NCBI GenBank assembly: GCA_033239005.1
Contig: BSQZ01000025.1
Location: forward strand, 7,850,001 to 7,914,000
Direction of reading: 5' to 3'
Length of the DNA stretch: 64,000 nucleotides
Source: Lamellibrachia satsuma
Lineage: Eukaryota > Annelida > Polychaeta > Sabellida > Siboglinidae
Under the pieces are notes generated by a model. It was not told where the DNA came from, did not search any database, and was given only the letters and a program-made list of their open reading frames with translations. This document shows positions 46,801 to 51,918 of this stretch, in pieces (position 1 is the first letter of the stretch; every line of letters starts with the position of its first letter). The translations under genes were made by a program, and so were the position numbers.

Positions 46801-48574
46801 TAATGACTGTCTTACCTGTTCAACAGCAGTGACGAGTACATGGCAATGGAAGCAACTCCTGCAGAGGTGCCACCTACCAGATCTATTGTTCACCATCAGT
46901 CGCTGGAACGACCATCAAAGAAGAAAGCAAAAGGTACCCGAACGCCGACCTCGATGATGAAGTCTTCGGGGTCATCGTCAGATTCGCTCAGTTCACAGAG
47001 TCGAGGATCTTCGTCATCAGATACAACCAGCCGCGTGATGCAGTCGGGCAGGAAAGGGTCTGATGGCGAGTATGTTGACATCAACTACAAAAAGGCGGCT
47101 GCAAATCGAGTGTCACCCGATGGGGCTGTTTCGAGCAGCCGAGGACAGATGGCTAGTGGTTCACGATCCTCCCACTTGGGGGCGAGCCATAACGACTCAT
47201 ACGTCGCATACTCTCCGGGCTCGACGATGAGTGACTCGCCAGCCCAACGTCCACTTGTGCTAGAAAAGGTTGCTAGTGTAGTCCACAATGACATTCCCAG
47301 GCCCGCTGTCAGCAGGCCGTCCGCTGTGCACCTTAGTGGCAAACCTGTGAAACATGATTATGTAAATGTCAGGTTTCAACAGACCCCATCACCGACGCCG
47401 TCACCGACGTGTCCCGAATCTTCCCCGGTGACTGTGTCGAGCGTACATTCTAAGACTCCACCGAAGCCTCCTGGTTTGTCAAGCGAACATTCAAAGACTC
47501 CACAGTCAAGCATTCATTCAAAGGCAGTCCCACAACTGCCGACTTCCATCCCGCATAGAAGAACACCTCCCACTAAACCGATACCGGTGCCGCCTAACAT
47601 GAAAAAGGGCAACAGCAACAAGGAGAGTAATGATACTTCTAAAGCATCTGAGTCTACATTGCAGTCGATAGTCATGATACTTGCCTCTGACATACAGGTG
47701 CAGTATGTCATACTTTGACTCAAGCAAGCATCCTGGTTTCATCATCGTCATTCCAAAGACATTCAGAGTCCACGACCTTGCAGTCCTGCAGTGTCGCCAC
47801 AACTGCCGACTTAGGCGTCCCAAGACACCGCAGTCCTCGATGGTGCCTCCATTTGACTTAGGCGTCCCATTGGTTACTTCATCGGTGATACCAGCTCCAT
47901 TTAACATACAGTCTCCCTTGTGTGGATCAAATACTGCCCCAGTCACTATTCCGTCTGACAAGGGAACGCCAAAGTCGCCAGTCGTCATGACAACAACAAC
48001 AATTATGCTGCCTCCATTTGACTTACAAAATATGCCACCTGTGACGACGTCAGTTGTCCCACCACCATTTGACAATGCTTTGGTTACGTCACATCAAGAT
48101 ACGACAACTTTGACTACAGACAGGCCTAACCTCTGGACAAACTGAGTCAGGATCAGACCGTCTATAGACGGGAACGACAGGTCCAACTGTGACAACACAG
48201 GGAGTCTGGCCTCCATTTGACACTAGCGCAAGCTGCCACTCACATTGGATGCCAGGTCGTCGAAGAAGTTCCAGCACTCCTGTCAGATATGTATGGTGGG
48301 CGGGGCGTCATCGGAACACAACCTCCTGCACTTGTCCAGGGGTTCTATCAATGCAGCTGACTCGCAGCAACCGGAGCTACACTATGCAACGTTGGATCTG
48401 AGCACGCCGGCGACCGTAGACAACAGGGATAAGTCTCAGTCAGCGAAAGACTTCTACTTACCGCCTGCCATCGACGACATTGACGCGCCTCTCTCATATG
48501 CAGAGATCGACTTCGTAAAGTCAGAAGAACTCAAAATGGCACAGAAAGAAAAGAGACTCCCATTTGAGTTGTGA
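17471..48574 (+). CDS. IRS: Insulin receptor substrate (IRS/chico-type docking protein), multi-exon gene, 5' end missing
   Basis: IRS proteins are cytoplasmic adaptors. The PH and PTB domains bring them to membrane and to an NPxY motif of the activated insulin/IGF receptor, and phosphorylated tail tyrosines recruit PI3K, GRB2 and SHP2. Twelve exons were found (17471-17607, 18589-18758, 23524-23666, 31820-31962, 32926-33105, 34235-34336, 34551-34618, 37485-37676, 38115-38243, 42182-42278, 43817-44641, 46827-about 47697) plus a terminal exon near 48340-48574. Every junction among the twelve has AG/GT borders and matching phase, which supports the model strongly. Order is PH, PTB, then a long low-complexity tail with eight YxxM motifs. 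The start codon and first PH strand are not in the recognised exons and are probably upstream of the window or in an exon too short to see. Vertebrate IRS genes keep most coding sequence in one exon, so this split structure is invertebrate-like. Exact 3' exon structure is uncertain. Confidence 0.93.
17608..18114. other. IRS intron, first part
   Basis: AT-rich intron sequence between the PH-domain exons; nothing else recognised before the LINE fragment. Confidence 0.5.
18115..18370 (-). mobile_element. LINE 3'-end fragment inside IRS intron
   Basis: On the minus strand it reads [17 protein letters not shown] then [13 protein letters not shown], the conserved extreme C-terminus of a LINE ORF2 (family form: [13 protein letters not shown] and EWN.L). 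A 3'UTR like that at 9562-9690 follows. 5'-truncated and decayed. Confidence 0.8.
18589..18758 (+). CDS. IRS: IRS exon: C-terminal half of PH domain
   Basis: Acceptor AACGTAG, donor G before GTAAAG; incoming phase 2, outgoing phase 1. It encodes [20 protein letters not shown] followed by an acidic EEDDSEEP linker. The SCF-SIN join across the intron reproduces the SCFNIN motif of IRS PH domains. The EWLG segment is the conserved C-terminal helix tryptophan region of PH domains. A 29-bp minisatellite begins about 75 bp after the donor. Confidence 0.93.
18836..19115. repeat. Minisatellite, 29-bp unit, about 9 copies
   Basis: Copies of TTTGACCACTGTGATAGTGA plus TGCAATCTA with scattered substitutions; begins about 75 bp after the donor of the second PH exon. 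Confidence 0.95.
19180..19525. repeat. Minisatellite, 37-bp unit, about 9 copies
   Basis: Very homogeneous copies of GCTACTAAACAACACGCCCA plus TAACAAGCTTAGCCACA. It abuts the unrelated 41-bp array without spacer. Confidence 0.97.
19526..21568. repeat. Minisatellite, 41-bp unit, about 49 copies
   Basis: The unit is AGATCTAACCAGTTCATGTA plus TGGGGGTGCATGTACCACAGT. Two detached copies lie at about 21749-21820 beyond a 180-bp gap, so the array was once longer or was interrupted. Variant blocks recur, indicating multi-unit duplication. Confidence 0.98.
22178..22278. repeat. 9/18-bp repeat GAACTGAGTGAACTAAGT
   Basis: About eleven 9-bp units alternate GAACTGAGT and GAACTAAGT. Confidence 0.95.
22360..23440. 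repeat. Minisatellite, 21-bp unit, about 51 copies
   Basis: The unit is GTGCGCTACTCCTCCACACA plus C. GCTCC/CCTCC and CAG/CGG variants alternate. All three plus frames are open because the unit contains no stop. The array ends about 80 bp before the acceptor of the PTB exon at 23524. Confidence 0.98.
23524..23666 (+). CDS. IRS: IRS exon: N-terminal half of PTB (IRS-type) domain
   Basis: Acceptor TTTCAG, donor CAG before GTAGTG; incoming phase 1, outgoing phase 0. The peptide reads [18 protein letters not shown] then [14 protein letters not shown], matching the WQVxLKPKGLG and YRLCLT signatures of IRS PTB domains. This domain binds phospho-NPxY in the receptor juxtamembrane segment (family knowledge). 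The preceding intron carries the 37-, 41- and 21-bp arrays, and the following intron the 7.1-kb 46-bp array. Confidence 0.95.
23835..30955. repeat. 7.1-kb minisatellite, 46-bp unit, about 150 copies
   Basis: The unit is CCTGTTTATTCATCAGTGCT plus GTCATTGGCTGCTTGGTGGTAATACG. Both edges carry substitutions while the interior is almost uniform, the usual picture of homogenised array cores. A 332-bp higher-order repeat is visible (23907-24156 recurs at 24239-24488). From about 26780 to 29950 many units carry 1-2 base deletions or insertions and a few are scrambled (about 27000, 27145, 27520, 29380-29760), which may be assembly error. It fills the intron between the two PTB exons. Confidence 0.98.
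31035..31217. repeat. 18-bp repeat, about 10 copies
   Basis: Copies of CTGGTCTGGGGGACTCGC with variants. The minus strand would read PPDQxSP repeats, a consequence of the period. Confidence 0.95.
31388..31785. repeat. Minisatellite, 29-bp unit, about 14 copies
   Basis: The unit is CACATTCTAAACATACCACA plus TCATTGTGC. A block of five units is repeated at an offset of about 145 bp, a higher-order duplication. Ends about 35 bp before an IRS acceptor. Confidence 0.96.
31820..31962 (+). CDS. IRS: IRS exon: C-terminal half of PTB domain
   Basis: Acceptor CCTCCCACAG, donor AA before GTAAGT; phase 0 in, phase 2 out. The peptide contains [33 protein letters not shown] and QNMHEAIL. These are the IRRCGHS, FWMQV and AQNMHE motifs that identify the IRS PTB domain. 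The arginines of IRRCGHS belong to the phosphotyrosine-binding pocket in known structures of the family. A 29-bp array ends about 35 bp before the acceptor. Confidence 0.96.
31963..32925. other. IRS intron without recognised features
   Basis: AT-rich, with a GC-rich patch at 32725-32780 containing two copies of GGCCGGC(A/C)GCAGCCG. No exon or mobile element is supported. Confidence 0.4.
32926..33105 (+). CDS. IRS: IRS exon: end of PTB domain and basic/serine-rich linker
   Basis: Acceptor TTACACAG; donor CACAG before GTCAGT; phase 2 in and out. The first codon is split with the previous exon. The peptide begins [11 protein letters not shown] and contains [10 protein letters not shown], like the segment after the PTB domain in vertebrate IRS1 (EFRPRSKSQSS). 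The exon end, its donor and flanking intron are tandemly duplicated downstream (33140-33240). Confidence 0.88.
33075..33240. repeat. 66-bp tandem duplication spanning an IRS exon end and splice donor
   Basis: AGACCATGAGTAATGCTGAC begins copies at about 33075, 33140 and 33206. Each of the first two includes CACAGGTCAGTCTCATCC, so the exon end and its donor occur twice; the third copy has CAAACAGTTCAGT and has lost the donor. Reading through the first donor reaches a TAG at 33140. Confidence 0.85.
33315..34075. repeat. Minisatellite, 19-bp unit, about 40 copies
   Basis: The unit is CACTACGACACCCAGTGTC. A nine-unit (171-bp) block marked by CTGCAACACTTAGTG recurs at about 33459 and 33630. Confidence 0.97.
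34235..34336 (+). CDS. IRS: IRS exon: serine-rich linker
   Basis: Acceptor TTGACAG, donor CC before GTAAGC; phase 2 in and out. It encodes a short basic, serine-rich stretch containing [13 protein letters not shown] and [10 protein letters not shown], consistent with the disordered region after the PTB domain. Identification rests on phase continuity and composition more than on a named domain. Confidence 0.8.
34444..34537 (+). mobile_element. LINE 3'-tail fragment next to an IRS splice acceptor
   Basis: GATAAGCCAATGGCTT, TTGTCCACTGCCATCTG and GGCAATCTTGTTAAATCTTG match in order the 3' tail seen (reverse-complemented) at 9562-9650 and 18115-18200. Orientation is the same as the gene, and it ends about 14 bp before exon 34551. 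Confidence 0.7.
34551..34618 (+). CDS. IRS: IRS exon: short linker exon
   Basis: A 68-bp exon: acceptor TCTCTCTGTCAG, donor AAAG before GTCAGT; phase 2 in, phase 1 out. It contains [14 protein letters not shown]; the Y-F-L-M spelling is itself a YxxM match (YFLM), though not in the Y-M-x-M form. A LINE 3' tail ends about 14 bp before the exon, overlapping the place of branch point and pyrimidine tract. A 21-bp minisatellite starts directly after the donor. Confidence 0.8.
34630..34970. repeat. Minisatellite, 21-bp unit, about 16 copies, repeating a donor-like sequence
   Basis: The unit is GAACTCATCCCTGGTCAGTC plus C. It starts at the donor of exon 34551-34618 (AAAG before GTCAGTACGAACTC), and every unit keeps GGTCAGT. 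Confidence 0.95.
34971..35814. other. IRS intron without recognised features
   Basis: AT-rich, with TATTACAGTACAGTGTAATA duplications at about 35005-35045. No exon or mobile element is supported. Confidence 0.4.
35815..36112. repeat. Minisatellite, 35-bp unit, about 8 copies
   Basis: The unit is GGAATAACGCAATACAATAC plus TGAATAATACCAAAC. Confidence 0.96.
36298..36642. repeat. CpG-dense minisatellite, 14-bp unit, about 24 copies
   Basis: The unit is CGCCGGGTCTACCG, with CTCG and GGAG variants. It is strikingly GC- and CpG-rich within an AT-rich intron. Confidence 0.97.
36985..37204 (-). mobile_element. LINE endonuclease-RT C-terminal fragment
   Basis: The minus strand reads [20 protein letters not shown] then QTWKQIV before a stop. 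This matches the DNIxEWTGLxxxxxQxAxxDRxxWRxxV terminus of an animal LINE ORF2. A (TA)n microsatellite at 37151-37187 lies inside its upstream part. 5'-truncated copy in an IRS intron. Confidence 0.75.
37485..37676 (+). CDS. IRS: IRS exon: tail with two YMDM PI3K-binding motifs
   Basis: Acceptor TATTTGCAG, donor G before GTGGGC; phase 1 in and out. It encodes [11 protein letters not shown] and [11 protein letters not shown]. GYMxMSP is the best known IRS tail motif, a binding site for the p85 SH2 domains of PI3K. The remainder is glycine-, serine- and proline-rich, as expected for the disordered tail. A TGCG microsatellite starts about 70 bp downstream. Confidence 0.93.
37741..37825. repeat. 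(TGCG)n microsatellite
   Basis: About 20 copies of GCGT after a short GT run, about 65 bp after an IRS donor. Confidence 0.97.
38115..38243 (+). CDS. IRS: IRS exon: tail with YMEM and YIDM motifs
   Basis: Acceptor ATGCCACAG, donor A before GTATGT; phase 1 in and out. It encodes [10 protein letters not shown] and [11 protein letters not shown], two further YxxM sites. An alternative AG (CTAG at 38093-38094) lies upstream but would break the phase. The donor is followed within about 35 bp by the 28-bp array that repeats donor- and acceptor-like sequence. Confidence 0.9.
38275..39872. repeat. Minisatellite, 28-bp unit, about 57 copies, with acceptor- and donor-like sequence in each unit
   Basis: The unit is AGTTCCCTTTACAGGGGTGA plus GGCCAAGT. 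Each has a pyrimidine run ending in ACAG (3' splice-like) followed at once by GGTGAG (5' splice-like). Variants (GTTGAGG, GTGGGAC, AGGTCCC) occur in recurring blocks. Confidence 0.97.
39903..40090. repeat. 18-bp repeat, about 10 copies, branch-point- and acceptor-like
   Basis: The unit is CTCCCTACTGACAGCCTT: pyrimidine tract, CTGAC (branch-point-like) and CAG. Confidence 0.95.
40125..41335. repeat. Minisatellite, 28-bp unit, about 43 copies, acceptor-like
   Basis: The unit is CTCACACCCCTCTTTACACA plus GTCTTCCCAT. A long pyrimidine tract before ACACAG recurs in each unit. Open frames on both strands are period artefacts. Confidence 0.97.
41390..41890. repeat. Degenerate minisatellite of about 27 bp, interrupted
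   Basis: Copies of GCCAAGTTGGCTTCACCAGT plus CAGTGTA. A 135-bp insert with an unrelated AT-rich sequence at about 41502-41635 splits the array. Confidence 0.9.
41940..42109. mobile_element. 170-bp MITE, pogo/Tigger-like ends, TA target duplication
   Basis: Starts CAGTGGAACCTC and ends with the reverse complement of CAGTCAAACCTT, flanked by TA on both sides (41938-41939 and 42110-42111). CAGTxxAACCTC ends with TA duplications are typical of pogo/Tigger elements. No coding capacity. Confidence 0.65.
42182..42278 (+). CDS. IRS: IRS exon: tail with YLNM motif
   Basis: Acceptor TGACTTCAG, donor AG before GTAAGA; phase 1 in, phase 2 out. It encodes [16 protein letters not shown], a near copy of the GYMxMSPG motif in the exon at 37485. 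This suggests the tail grew by duplication of short motif blocks. A pogo-like MITE (41940-42109) ends about 70 bp before the acceptor. Confidence 0.92.
42888..43385. repeat. Minisatellite, 32-bp unit, about 16 copies
   Basis: The unit is AATGGACTTTGAAAGGATCA plus ATGTGAATTGAG; very uniform. Confidence 0.97.
43455..43655. repeat. Degenerate repeat of about 26 bp, 8 copies
   Basis: Variants of GGCCTTGGTGTTGTGCCCCC plus TATTCT. Confidence 0.92.
43817..44641 (+). CDS. IRS: IRS exon: large tail exon with YMDM, YLEM and repeated RxRxSS sites
   Basis: Acceptor TTCCATAG, donor CAG before GTTGGT; phase 2 in and out; 825 bp with no internal stop. It encodes [21 protein letters not shown] and [12 protein letters not shown]. 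The centre holds imperfect repeats of a basic-serine motif ([39 protein letters not shown]). These fit sites for basophilic kinases such as Akt or S6K and for 14-3-3 binding, an inference from the RxRxxS spacing; vertebrate IRS1 has comparable RVRASS sites. GC content is clearly higher than in the flanking introns, as for the other exons. Confidence 0.93.
44869..45037. mobile_element. 169-bp pogo-like MITE nested in the hAT-like element
   Basis: The right end, reverse-complemented, reads CAGTAGAACCCCTCTAAAGG. The left end reads CAGTA, six extra bases, then GGACCCCTCC. TA lies on both sides (44867-44868 and 45038-45039). Its length matches the element at 41940. Confidence 0.55.
45365..45751. 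mobile_element. 387-bp hAT-type MITE with 8-bp target duplication, nested
   Basis: Starts CAGGGTTGAAAAAAATCATG and ends with repeated GATTTAAATCA before CAACCCTG. The flanking octamers are AAGAGAAC and AATAGAAC (7 of 8 identical), as expected for hAT insertions. AT-rich interior; the right half has six or so GATTTAAATC palindromes. Confidence 0.75.
46220..46375. repeat. Irregular TATAGTATATACTA repeat
   Basis: About seven degenerate copies of GTGTTATATAGTATATACTA just outside the hAT-like element. Confidence 0.88.
46376..46826. other. IRS intron without recognised features
   Basis: AT-rich sequence ending in a normal splice acceptor at 46826; nothing else seen. Confidence 0.5.
46827..47697 (+). 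CDS. IRS: IRS exon: distal tail with YMAM, YVDI and YVNV sites, proline-rich
   Basis: Acceptor GTTCAACAG, incoming phase 2. It encodes [21 protein letters not shown] and [13 protein letters not shown] plus hydrophobic is the GRB2 SH2 consensus and matches the EYVNIEF site of IRS1. The second half is rich in PTPSPT and SKTPPKPP, possible SH3 ligands. The frame stays open to a stop at 47716-47718. A CAG before GTGCAG at 47697 is a possible phase-0 donor, and a weaker CAG before GTTTCA lies at 47372. The true 3' border is not settled. Confidence 0.88.
47681..48145 (+). CDS. Open, PPFD-repeat segment between IRS tail exons (coding status uncertain)
   Basis: This frame differs from the exon before it. 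It encodes repeated VPPFDLG, IPAPFNI, LPPFDLQ and VPPPFDN blocks spaced 30-60 residues apart, and a fifth WPPFDTS block lies at 48210-48230 in yet another frame. Parts repeat DNA of the upstream exon (CACAACTGCCGACTT occurs in both). A phase-0 intron from 47698 to an AG at 47790-47791 would restore this frame, but the frame then stops at 48143-48145. It may be a real exon with an assembly or natural indel, or untranslated duplicated exon sequence. Confidence 0.4.
   Translation: MPLTYRCSMSYFDSSKHPGFIIVIPKTFRVHDLAVLQCRHNCRLRRPKTPQSSMVPPFDLGVPLVTSSVIPAPFNIQSPLCGSNTAPVTIPSDKGTPKSPVVMTTTTIMLPPFDLQNMPPVTTSVVPPPFDNALVTSHQDTTTLTTDRPNLWTN
48340..48574 (+). CDS. IRS: IRS terminal exon with two SHP2-type C-terminal tyrosine motifs
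   Basis: The proposed acceptor is CTTGTCCAG at 48339. The peptide contains [22 protein letters not shown] and [15 protein letters not shown] and ends PFEL at a TGA (48572-48574). In vertebrate IRS proteins the C-terminus carries paired LNYIDLDLV and AYASISFQK sites that bind the two SH2 domains of SHP2; order and spacing here match. The end of the gene is therefore secure. The exon start is a guess, because the join to the upstream frame needs two extra nucleotides that I could not place. The frame is also open upstream to about 48245. Confidence 0.8.
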
Positions 48575-49560
48575 TGACCGGTGAATTAGTGAGAAAATGG
48601 GTGAACTGTCCATCGCGCCAGACCATGATTCCAGACCATAGTGCCAGACCGTTGTGCCAGACCGTAGTGCCATAATGGTGCCAGACCGTGGTTCCAGACT
48701 GTGGTGTTAGACTGTGATGTGAGACCGTGGTGTTAGACTGTGGTGCCAGGCTGTGATGCCAGACCATAGTGCCATAATGGTACCAGACCGTGGTTCCAGA
48801 CTGTGGTGCCAAACGTTGGTGCTAGGTCATAGTGCCAGATCATGGTGTCAGACCTTGGTGTTAGACCGTGGTGCCAGACTGTGATGCCAGACTGTGGTGA
48901 TGCCAAACAGTGGTGCTAGGCCATAGTGCCAGACCATGGTATCAGACCTTGGTGTTAGACCGTGGTGCCAGACCATGATGCCAGACCGTAGTGCCAGAAT
49001 GGTGCTAGACCGTGGTTCCACACTGTGGTACCAAACGGTGGTGCTAGGCCGTAGTGCCAGACTGTGGTGTCAGACCTTGGTGTTACACCGTAGTGCCAGA
49101 CCATGGTGCCAGACTGTGGTGCCAGACTATGGTGCCAGACCGTGGTGCTTATACAGGGAAAGCACTTGAAAAACAGCTTCTAACCTCAACAAACACTGCA
49201 GACCACAAACGAATAAATAGAAACAAATCTGTTTTGTCAACTGTTGTTGCTAAACTATCATAGTGTAGTATTCTGCACAGTTGAGTATGAAACATGCACT
49301 CGAGCAGGAGTGAAAGCCTGAGGATTAAAAAGCGGCAGTAAACTGGGATCTTTGAACTAGTGACCTTGAGTTGACATTAAACGTATGAAATGGTTGCATC
49401 ATTCGAAGGCAATCCCATAACCGCTTAGTCCACTTTGTTATTTGGTTGTCATTGTGTAATATATTGTACTCAACTGTAAGTCCCGCTGACTCATCTAATT
49501 CACTTGGTGATAAATTGCTATTTTTCTTGTGAAGTAGGAAAAATAAATATGATGCTTATA
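48575..49560 (+). other. Presumed IRS 3'UTR with candidate polyadenylation signals
   Basis: After the stop codon no further coding is seen. AATAAA occurs at about 49212-49217 and again at about 49542-49547, the second followed by a TG-rich stretch (GTTGTGCCAGTGTTGTG). Either could end the transcript. A degenerate minisatellite fills 48600-49150. Confidence 0.5.
48600..49150. repeat. Degenerate 15-bp-based repeat in the IRS 3'UTR
   Basis: Variants of GTGCCAGACCGTGGT with CCATAAT and TGTTAGAC forms. A block of about 240 bp (around 48705-48850) recurs in altered form near 48940-49090. Confidence 0.9.
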
Positions 49561-49819
49561 CGGTTGTGCCAGTGTTGTGATGAAGTGTGATTAAGTGTAC
49601 ACCTTTATAATCAAGTGTGTAGACAGACTCTGGCTGGAGCTGTTCTGTGTTGTTTAACCCTAACATTGAAAGTGACAAAGAACAATCTATGGGGCATCTA
49701 GTCACATGCATAACAGAAATACAAAAGTGGATGCTGGTGCATTGACTGAAGTTAAATAACGGCATAATTGAAATAATACGCATCATCTCCAAACACAACA
49801 CTAAATTTGGCAATGCTGT

Positions 49820-51382
49820 CTCCTGCCCAGTCAGTGTCGAGAATAACATGTTTGAAATCTGGGTGTAATTATGGAGCAACAGTTATGATCGACCAGGTTA
49901 TCGGTGTCTGTGCCAGTTGCAGCTACCTTCTACGCAGGCTATCGTCAATTCAGCGTTATCTAACACCAGAGGCTACAAGGTGTGTGGTTCAAGCCCTTAC
50001 AACATCACGACTGGACTATTGCTAGGACTACCGCTTGCACAAATTGAATGCCTACAGCGGATCCTAAACAAAGCTGCCTACTTGGTAACTAGAACACGGC
50101 AACGTGACCATATCACCCGTGTCGCGGGTGCTGCATTGGTTACTGGTGCATCACCGAATGGAATTTGAAGTGTTAGTAGGGGAAGGCAGTATTAGTTGAA
50201 CCACTGGGTTAGTTGAGCCACCCATGTTTCCCGGAAAACTACAGCAGCGACAGTTACATGGTACCACCCAGTGATTGAACATGTTATTAGAACAATATAG
50301 ATGTATAATGGGTTACATTTGTCAGAGCGGCCAGAACATGTGAGCATAAAGTATGTTTTTTTATGTTTTTTGAAAGTTGGTAATTGTGATTAATGTCTGC
50401 TGGTGTGTAAACTATCAATGCACGTGACCAAACTTTATTGTTTGTGCCACTTATAAATGGTTTAACTATGCACAGAGAAGAAGATTATTTACATCACTTC
50501 GCGCATTAATGAGAAGTTAATTAAATAAGCTTAATTGTCGAAATGGGGCTAGTTGAGCCACCTAAGGTCCAAGGGAGGGTTAGTTGAGCCACCCAAGGTC
50601 ATAGGGAGGGTTAGTTTAGCAGCGGTTAAAGAACAAAGATACATCAAGGAATTAATTTTTCAGAGCAAATTGGGACATCGGACATCTACAAGGCAACATA
50701 TTCGCAGTTAGTTATACTGGTTGCGATTGCCACAAGTCTATATTAATGAAGTGTGTTGACTTGATTAATTAAGCACGTAGACTTGTCAGAGACGTGTTGT
50801 ACCCATTGGATAGATGTGTTGGCTGAGTTGTTATGAATTTTTTGTACAAGGCTTGTGTAAATTATACAAATAAAGCATTTATGCAACTTATGCTACATTG
50901 TGGCTCAACTTACCCCACACGAAGTGTTAGTTGAGCCAACTTACCAACCCTATTTGAATCAGCTATATATAATTATCTATGCATGTTAGATATATTATCT
51001 TGCTTTAAAATTATCTACTAATAATCATAATTTATGTGGGCAAATTAATGTTGACCTATGACTATGATTGCAGCCTAGATGTCAAAAAGAATGAAAAATG
51101 GCTCAACTAACACTGCCTTTCCCTAATTGTTTTTAAATGTTTACATGGCCTGGCACCCAATTATCTAGCTGAACTGGTACATGTGCTCCACCGCGATAGC
51201 AGACTACGACAGGCGCAGCACTTGACACTAAGTGTACAGGTGTCAAAGCGTGTTATTGGGAGACATGCCTTTGGCATTTCGGCACTCCCACTCGGGAATC
51301 GGCTTCCTGTTGCTGTGCGCACTACTGAGAATCTACAGACGTTTAAGCGAACACCAAAAACCCACATTTTCAAACTGTTATG
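49820..51382 (+). mobile_element. LINE ORF2 C-terminal relic, interrupted
   Basis: The plus strand reads CASCSYLLRRLSSIQRYLTP, then TSRLDYC and LQRILNKAAYLVTRT. After a 945-bp interruption it continues with CLHGLAPNYLAELVH, then HAFGISALPLGNRLP and LQTFKRTPKTHIFKLL before a stop. These are the standard C-terminal blocks of an animal LINE reverse transcriptase. Frame shifts occur around 50020 and 50100. The frame joins exactly across the inserted element, which dates the LINE as older. A matching 3'UTR may continue at 54787-54865, after the Penelope-like insertion. Confidence 0.85.
50179..51123. mobile_element. 945-bp non-autonomous DNA transposon inserted in the LINE, TA duplication
   Basis: The left terminus is GGGGAAGGCAGTATTAGTTG and the right terminus, reverse-complemented, is GGGAAAGGCAGTGTTAGTTG; the match continues about 6 bp. 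TA flanks both ends (50177-50178 and 51124-51125), and removing the element with one TA restores the LINE frame. GTTAGTTGAGCCA recurs inside several times in both orientations. No transposase ORF is present. TA duplication suggests the Tc1/mariner group, but the ends are not a family I can name. Confidence 0.85.
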
Positions 51383-51529
51383 ACCAGAGACACTGAAATA
51401 GGTGTTACAATAGTTTTACAATTTTTTATTTTAATACTTTTTCTTAATGTGAACAATCTTCAATATTATTGAAGTTATTATATTATTTTTATTTGTGCCA
51501 TTAAGTATCATTTCAGTTTATATTATTAT

Positions 51530-51535
<6 letters not shown>

Positions 51536-51625
<90 letters not shown>
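51536..51625. repeat. (TA)n microsatellite
   Basis: About 45 TA dinucleotides following a TATTATTATTA tract, at the distal end of the LINE coding relic. Confidence 0.97.
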
Positions 51626-51627
<2 letters not shown>

Positions 51628-51716
51628 CTAGATTTAAATAACTATTTAATAATTTATAATATTATATATATATTTTTATTTGGATTATAAGCATAATTAT
51701 GTGCATTTTTATGCAT

Positions 51717-51742
51717 GTATTCATAAAAATGTTCACCATGTT

Positions 51743-51792
<50 letters not shown>

Positions 51793-51817
51793 AACATGGT
51801 GAACATTTTCATGAATA
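51717..51817. repeat. Long palindrome with (TA)n centre
   Basis: Arms ATTCATAAAAATGTTCACCA/TGTTGGTATA and their inverted copy differ at one base and enclose about 45 bp of TA, itself self-complementary. The whole 100 bp can fold as one hairpin or cruciform. Confidence 0.9.
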
Positions 51818-51889
51818 TATATATATATATATATATATATGAATTATATATGAATTACAACCACAACTATTTTGATTACTTACTCAACA

Positions 51890-51918
51890 TTTCGACTGCC
51901 ATCGGCAGTCTTCATCAG
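51890..51918 (-). ncRNA. Hammerhead-like core in the Penelope-like left terminal unit (degenerate)
   Basis: On the minus strand: CTGATGA, one A, GACTGCC loop GGCAGTC, GAAA. This is the hammerhead core order with a 7-bp stem II, but one extra A sits between CTGATGA and the stem. Stem III and the cleavage-site UH were not established. Hammerhead motifs are known from Penelope-like elements in general. Activity is unproven. Confidence 0.3.
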
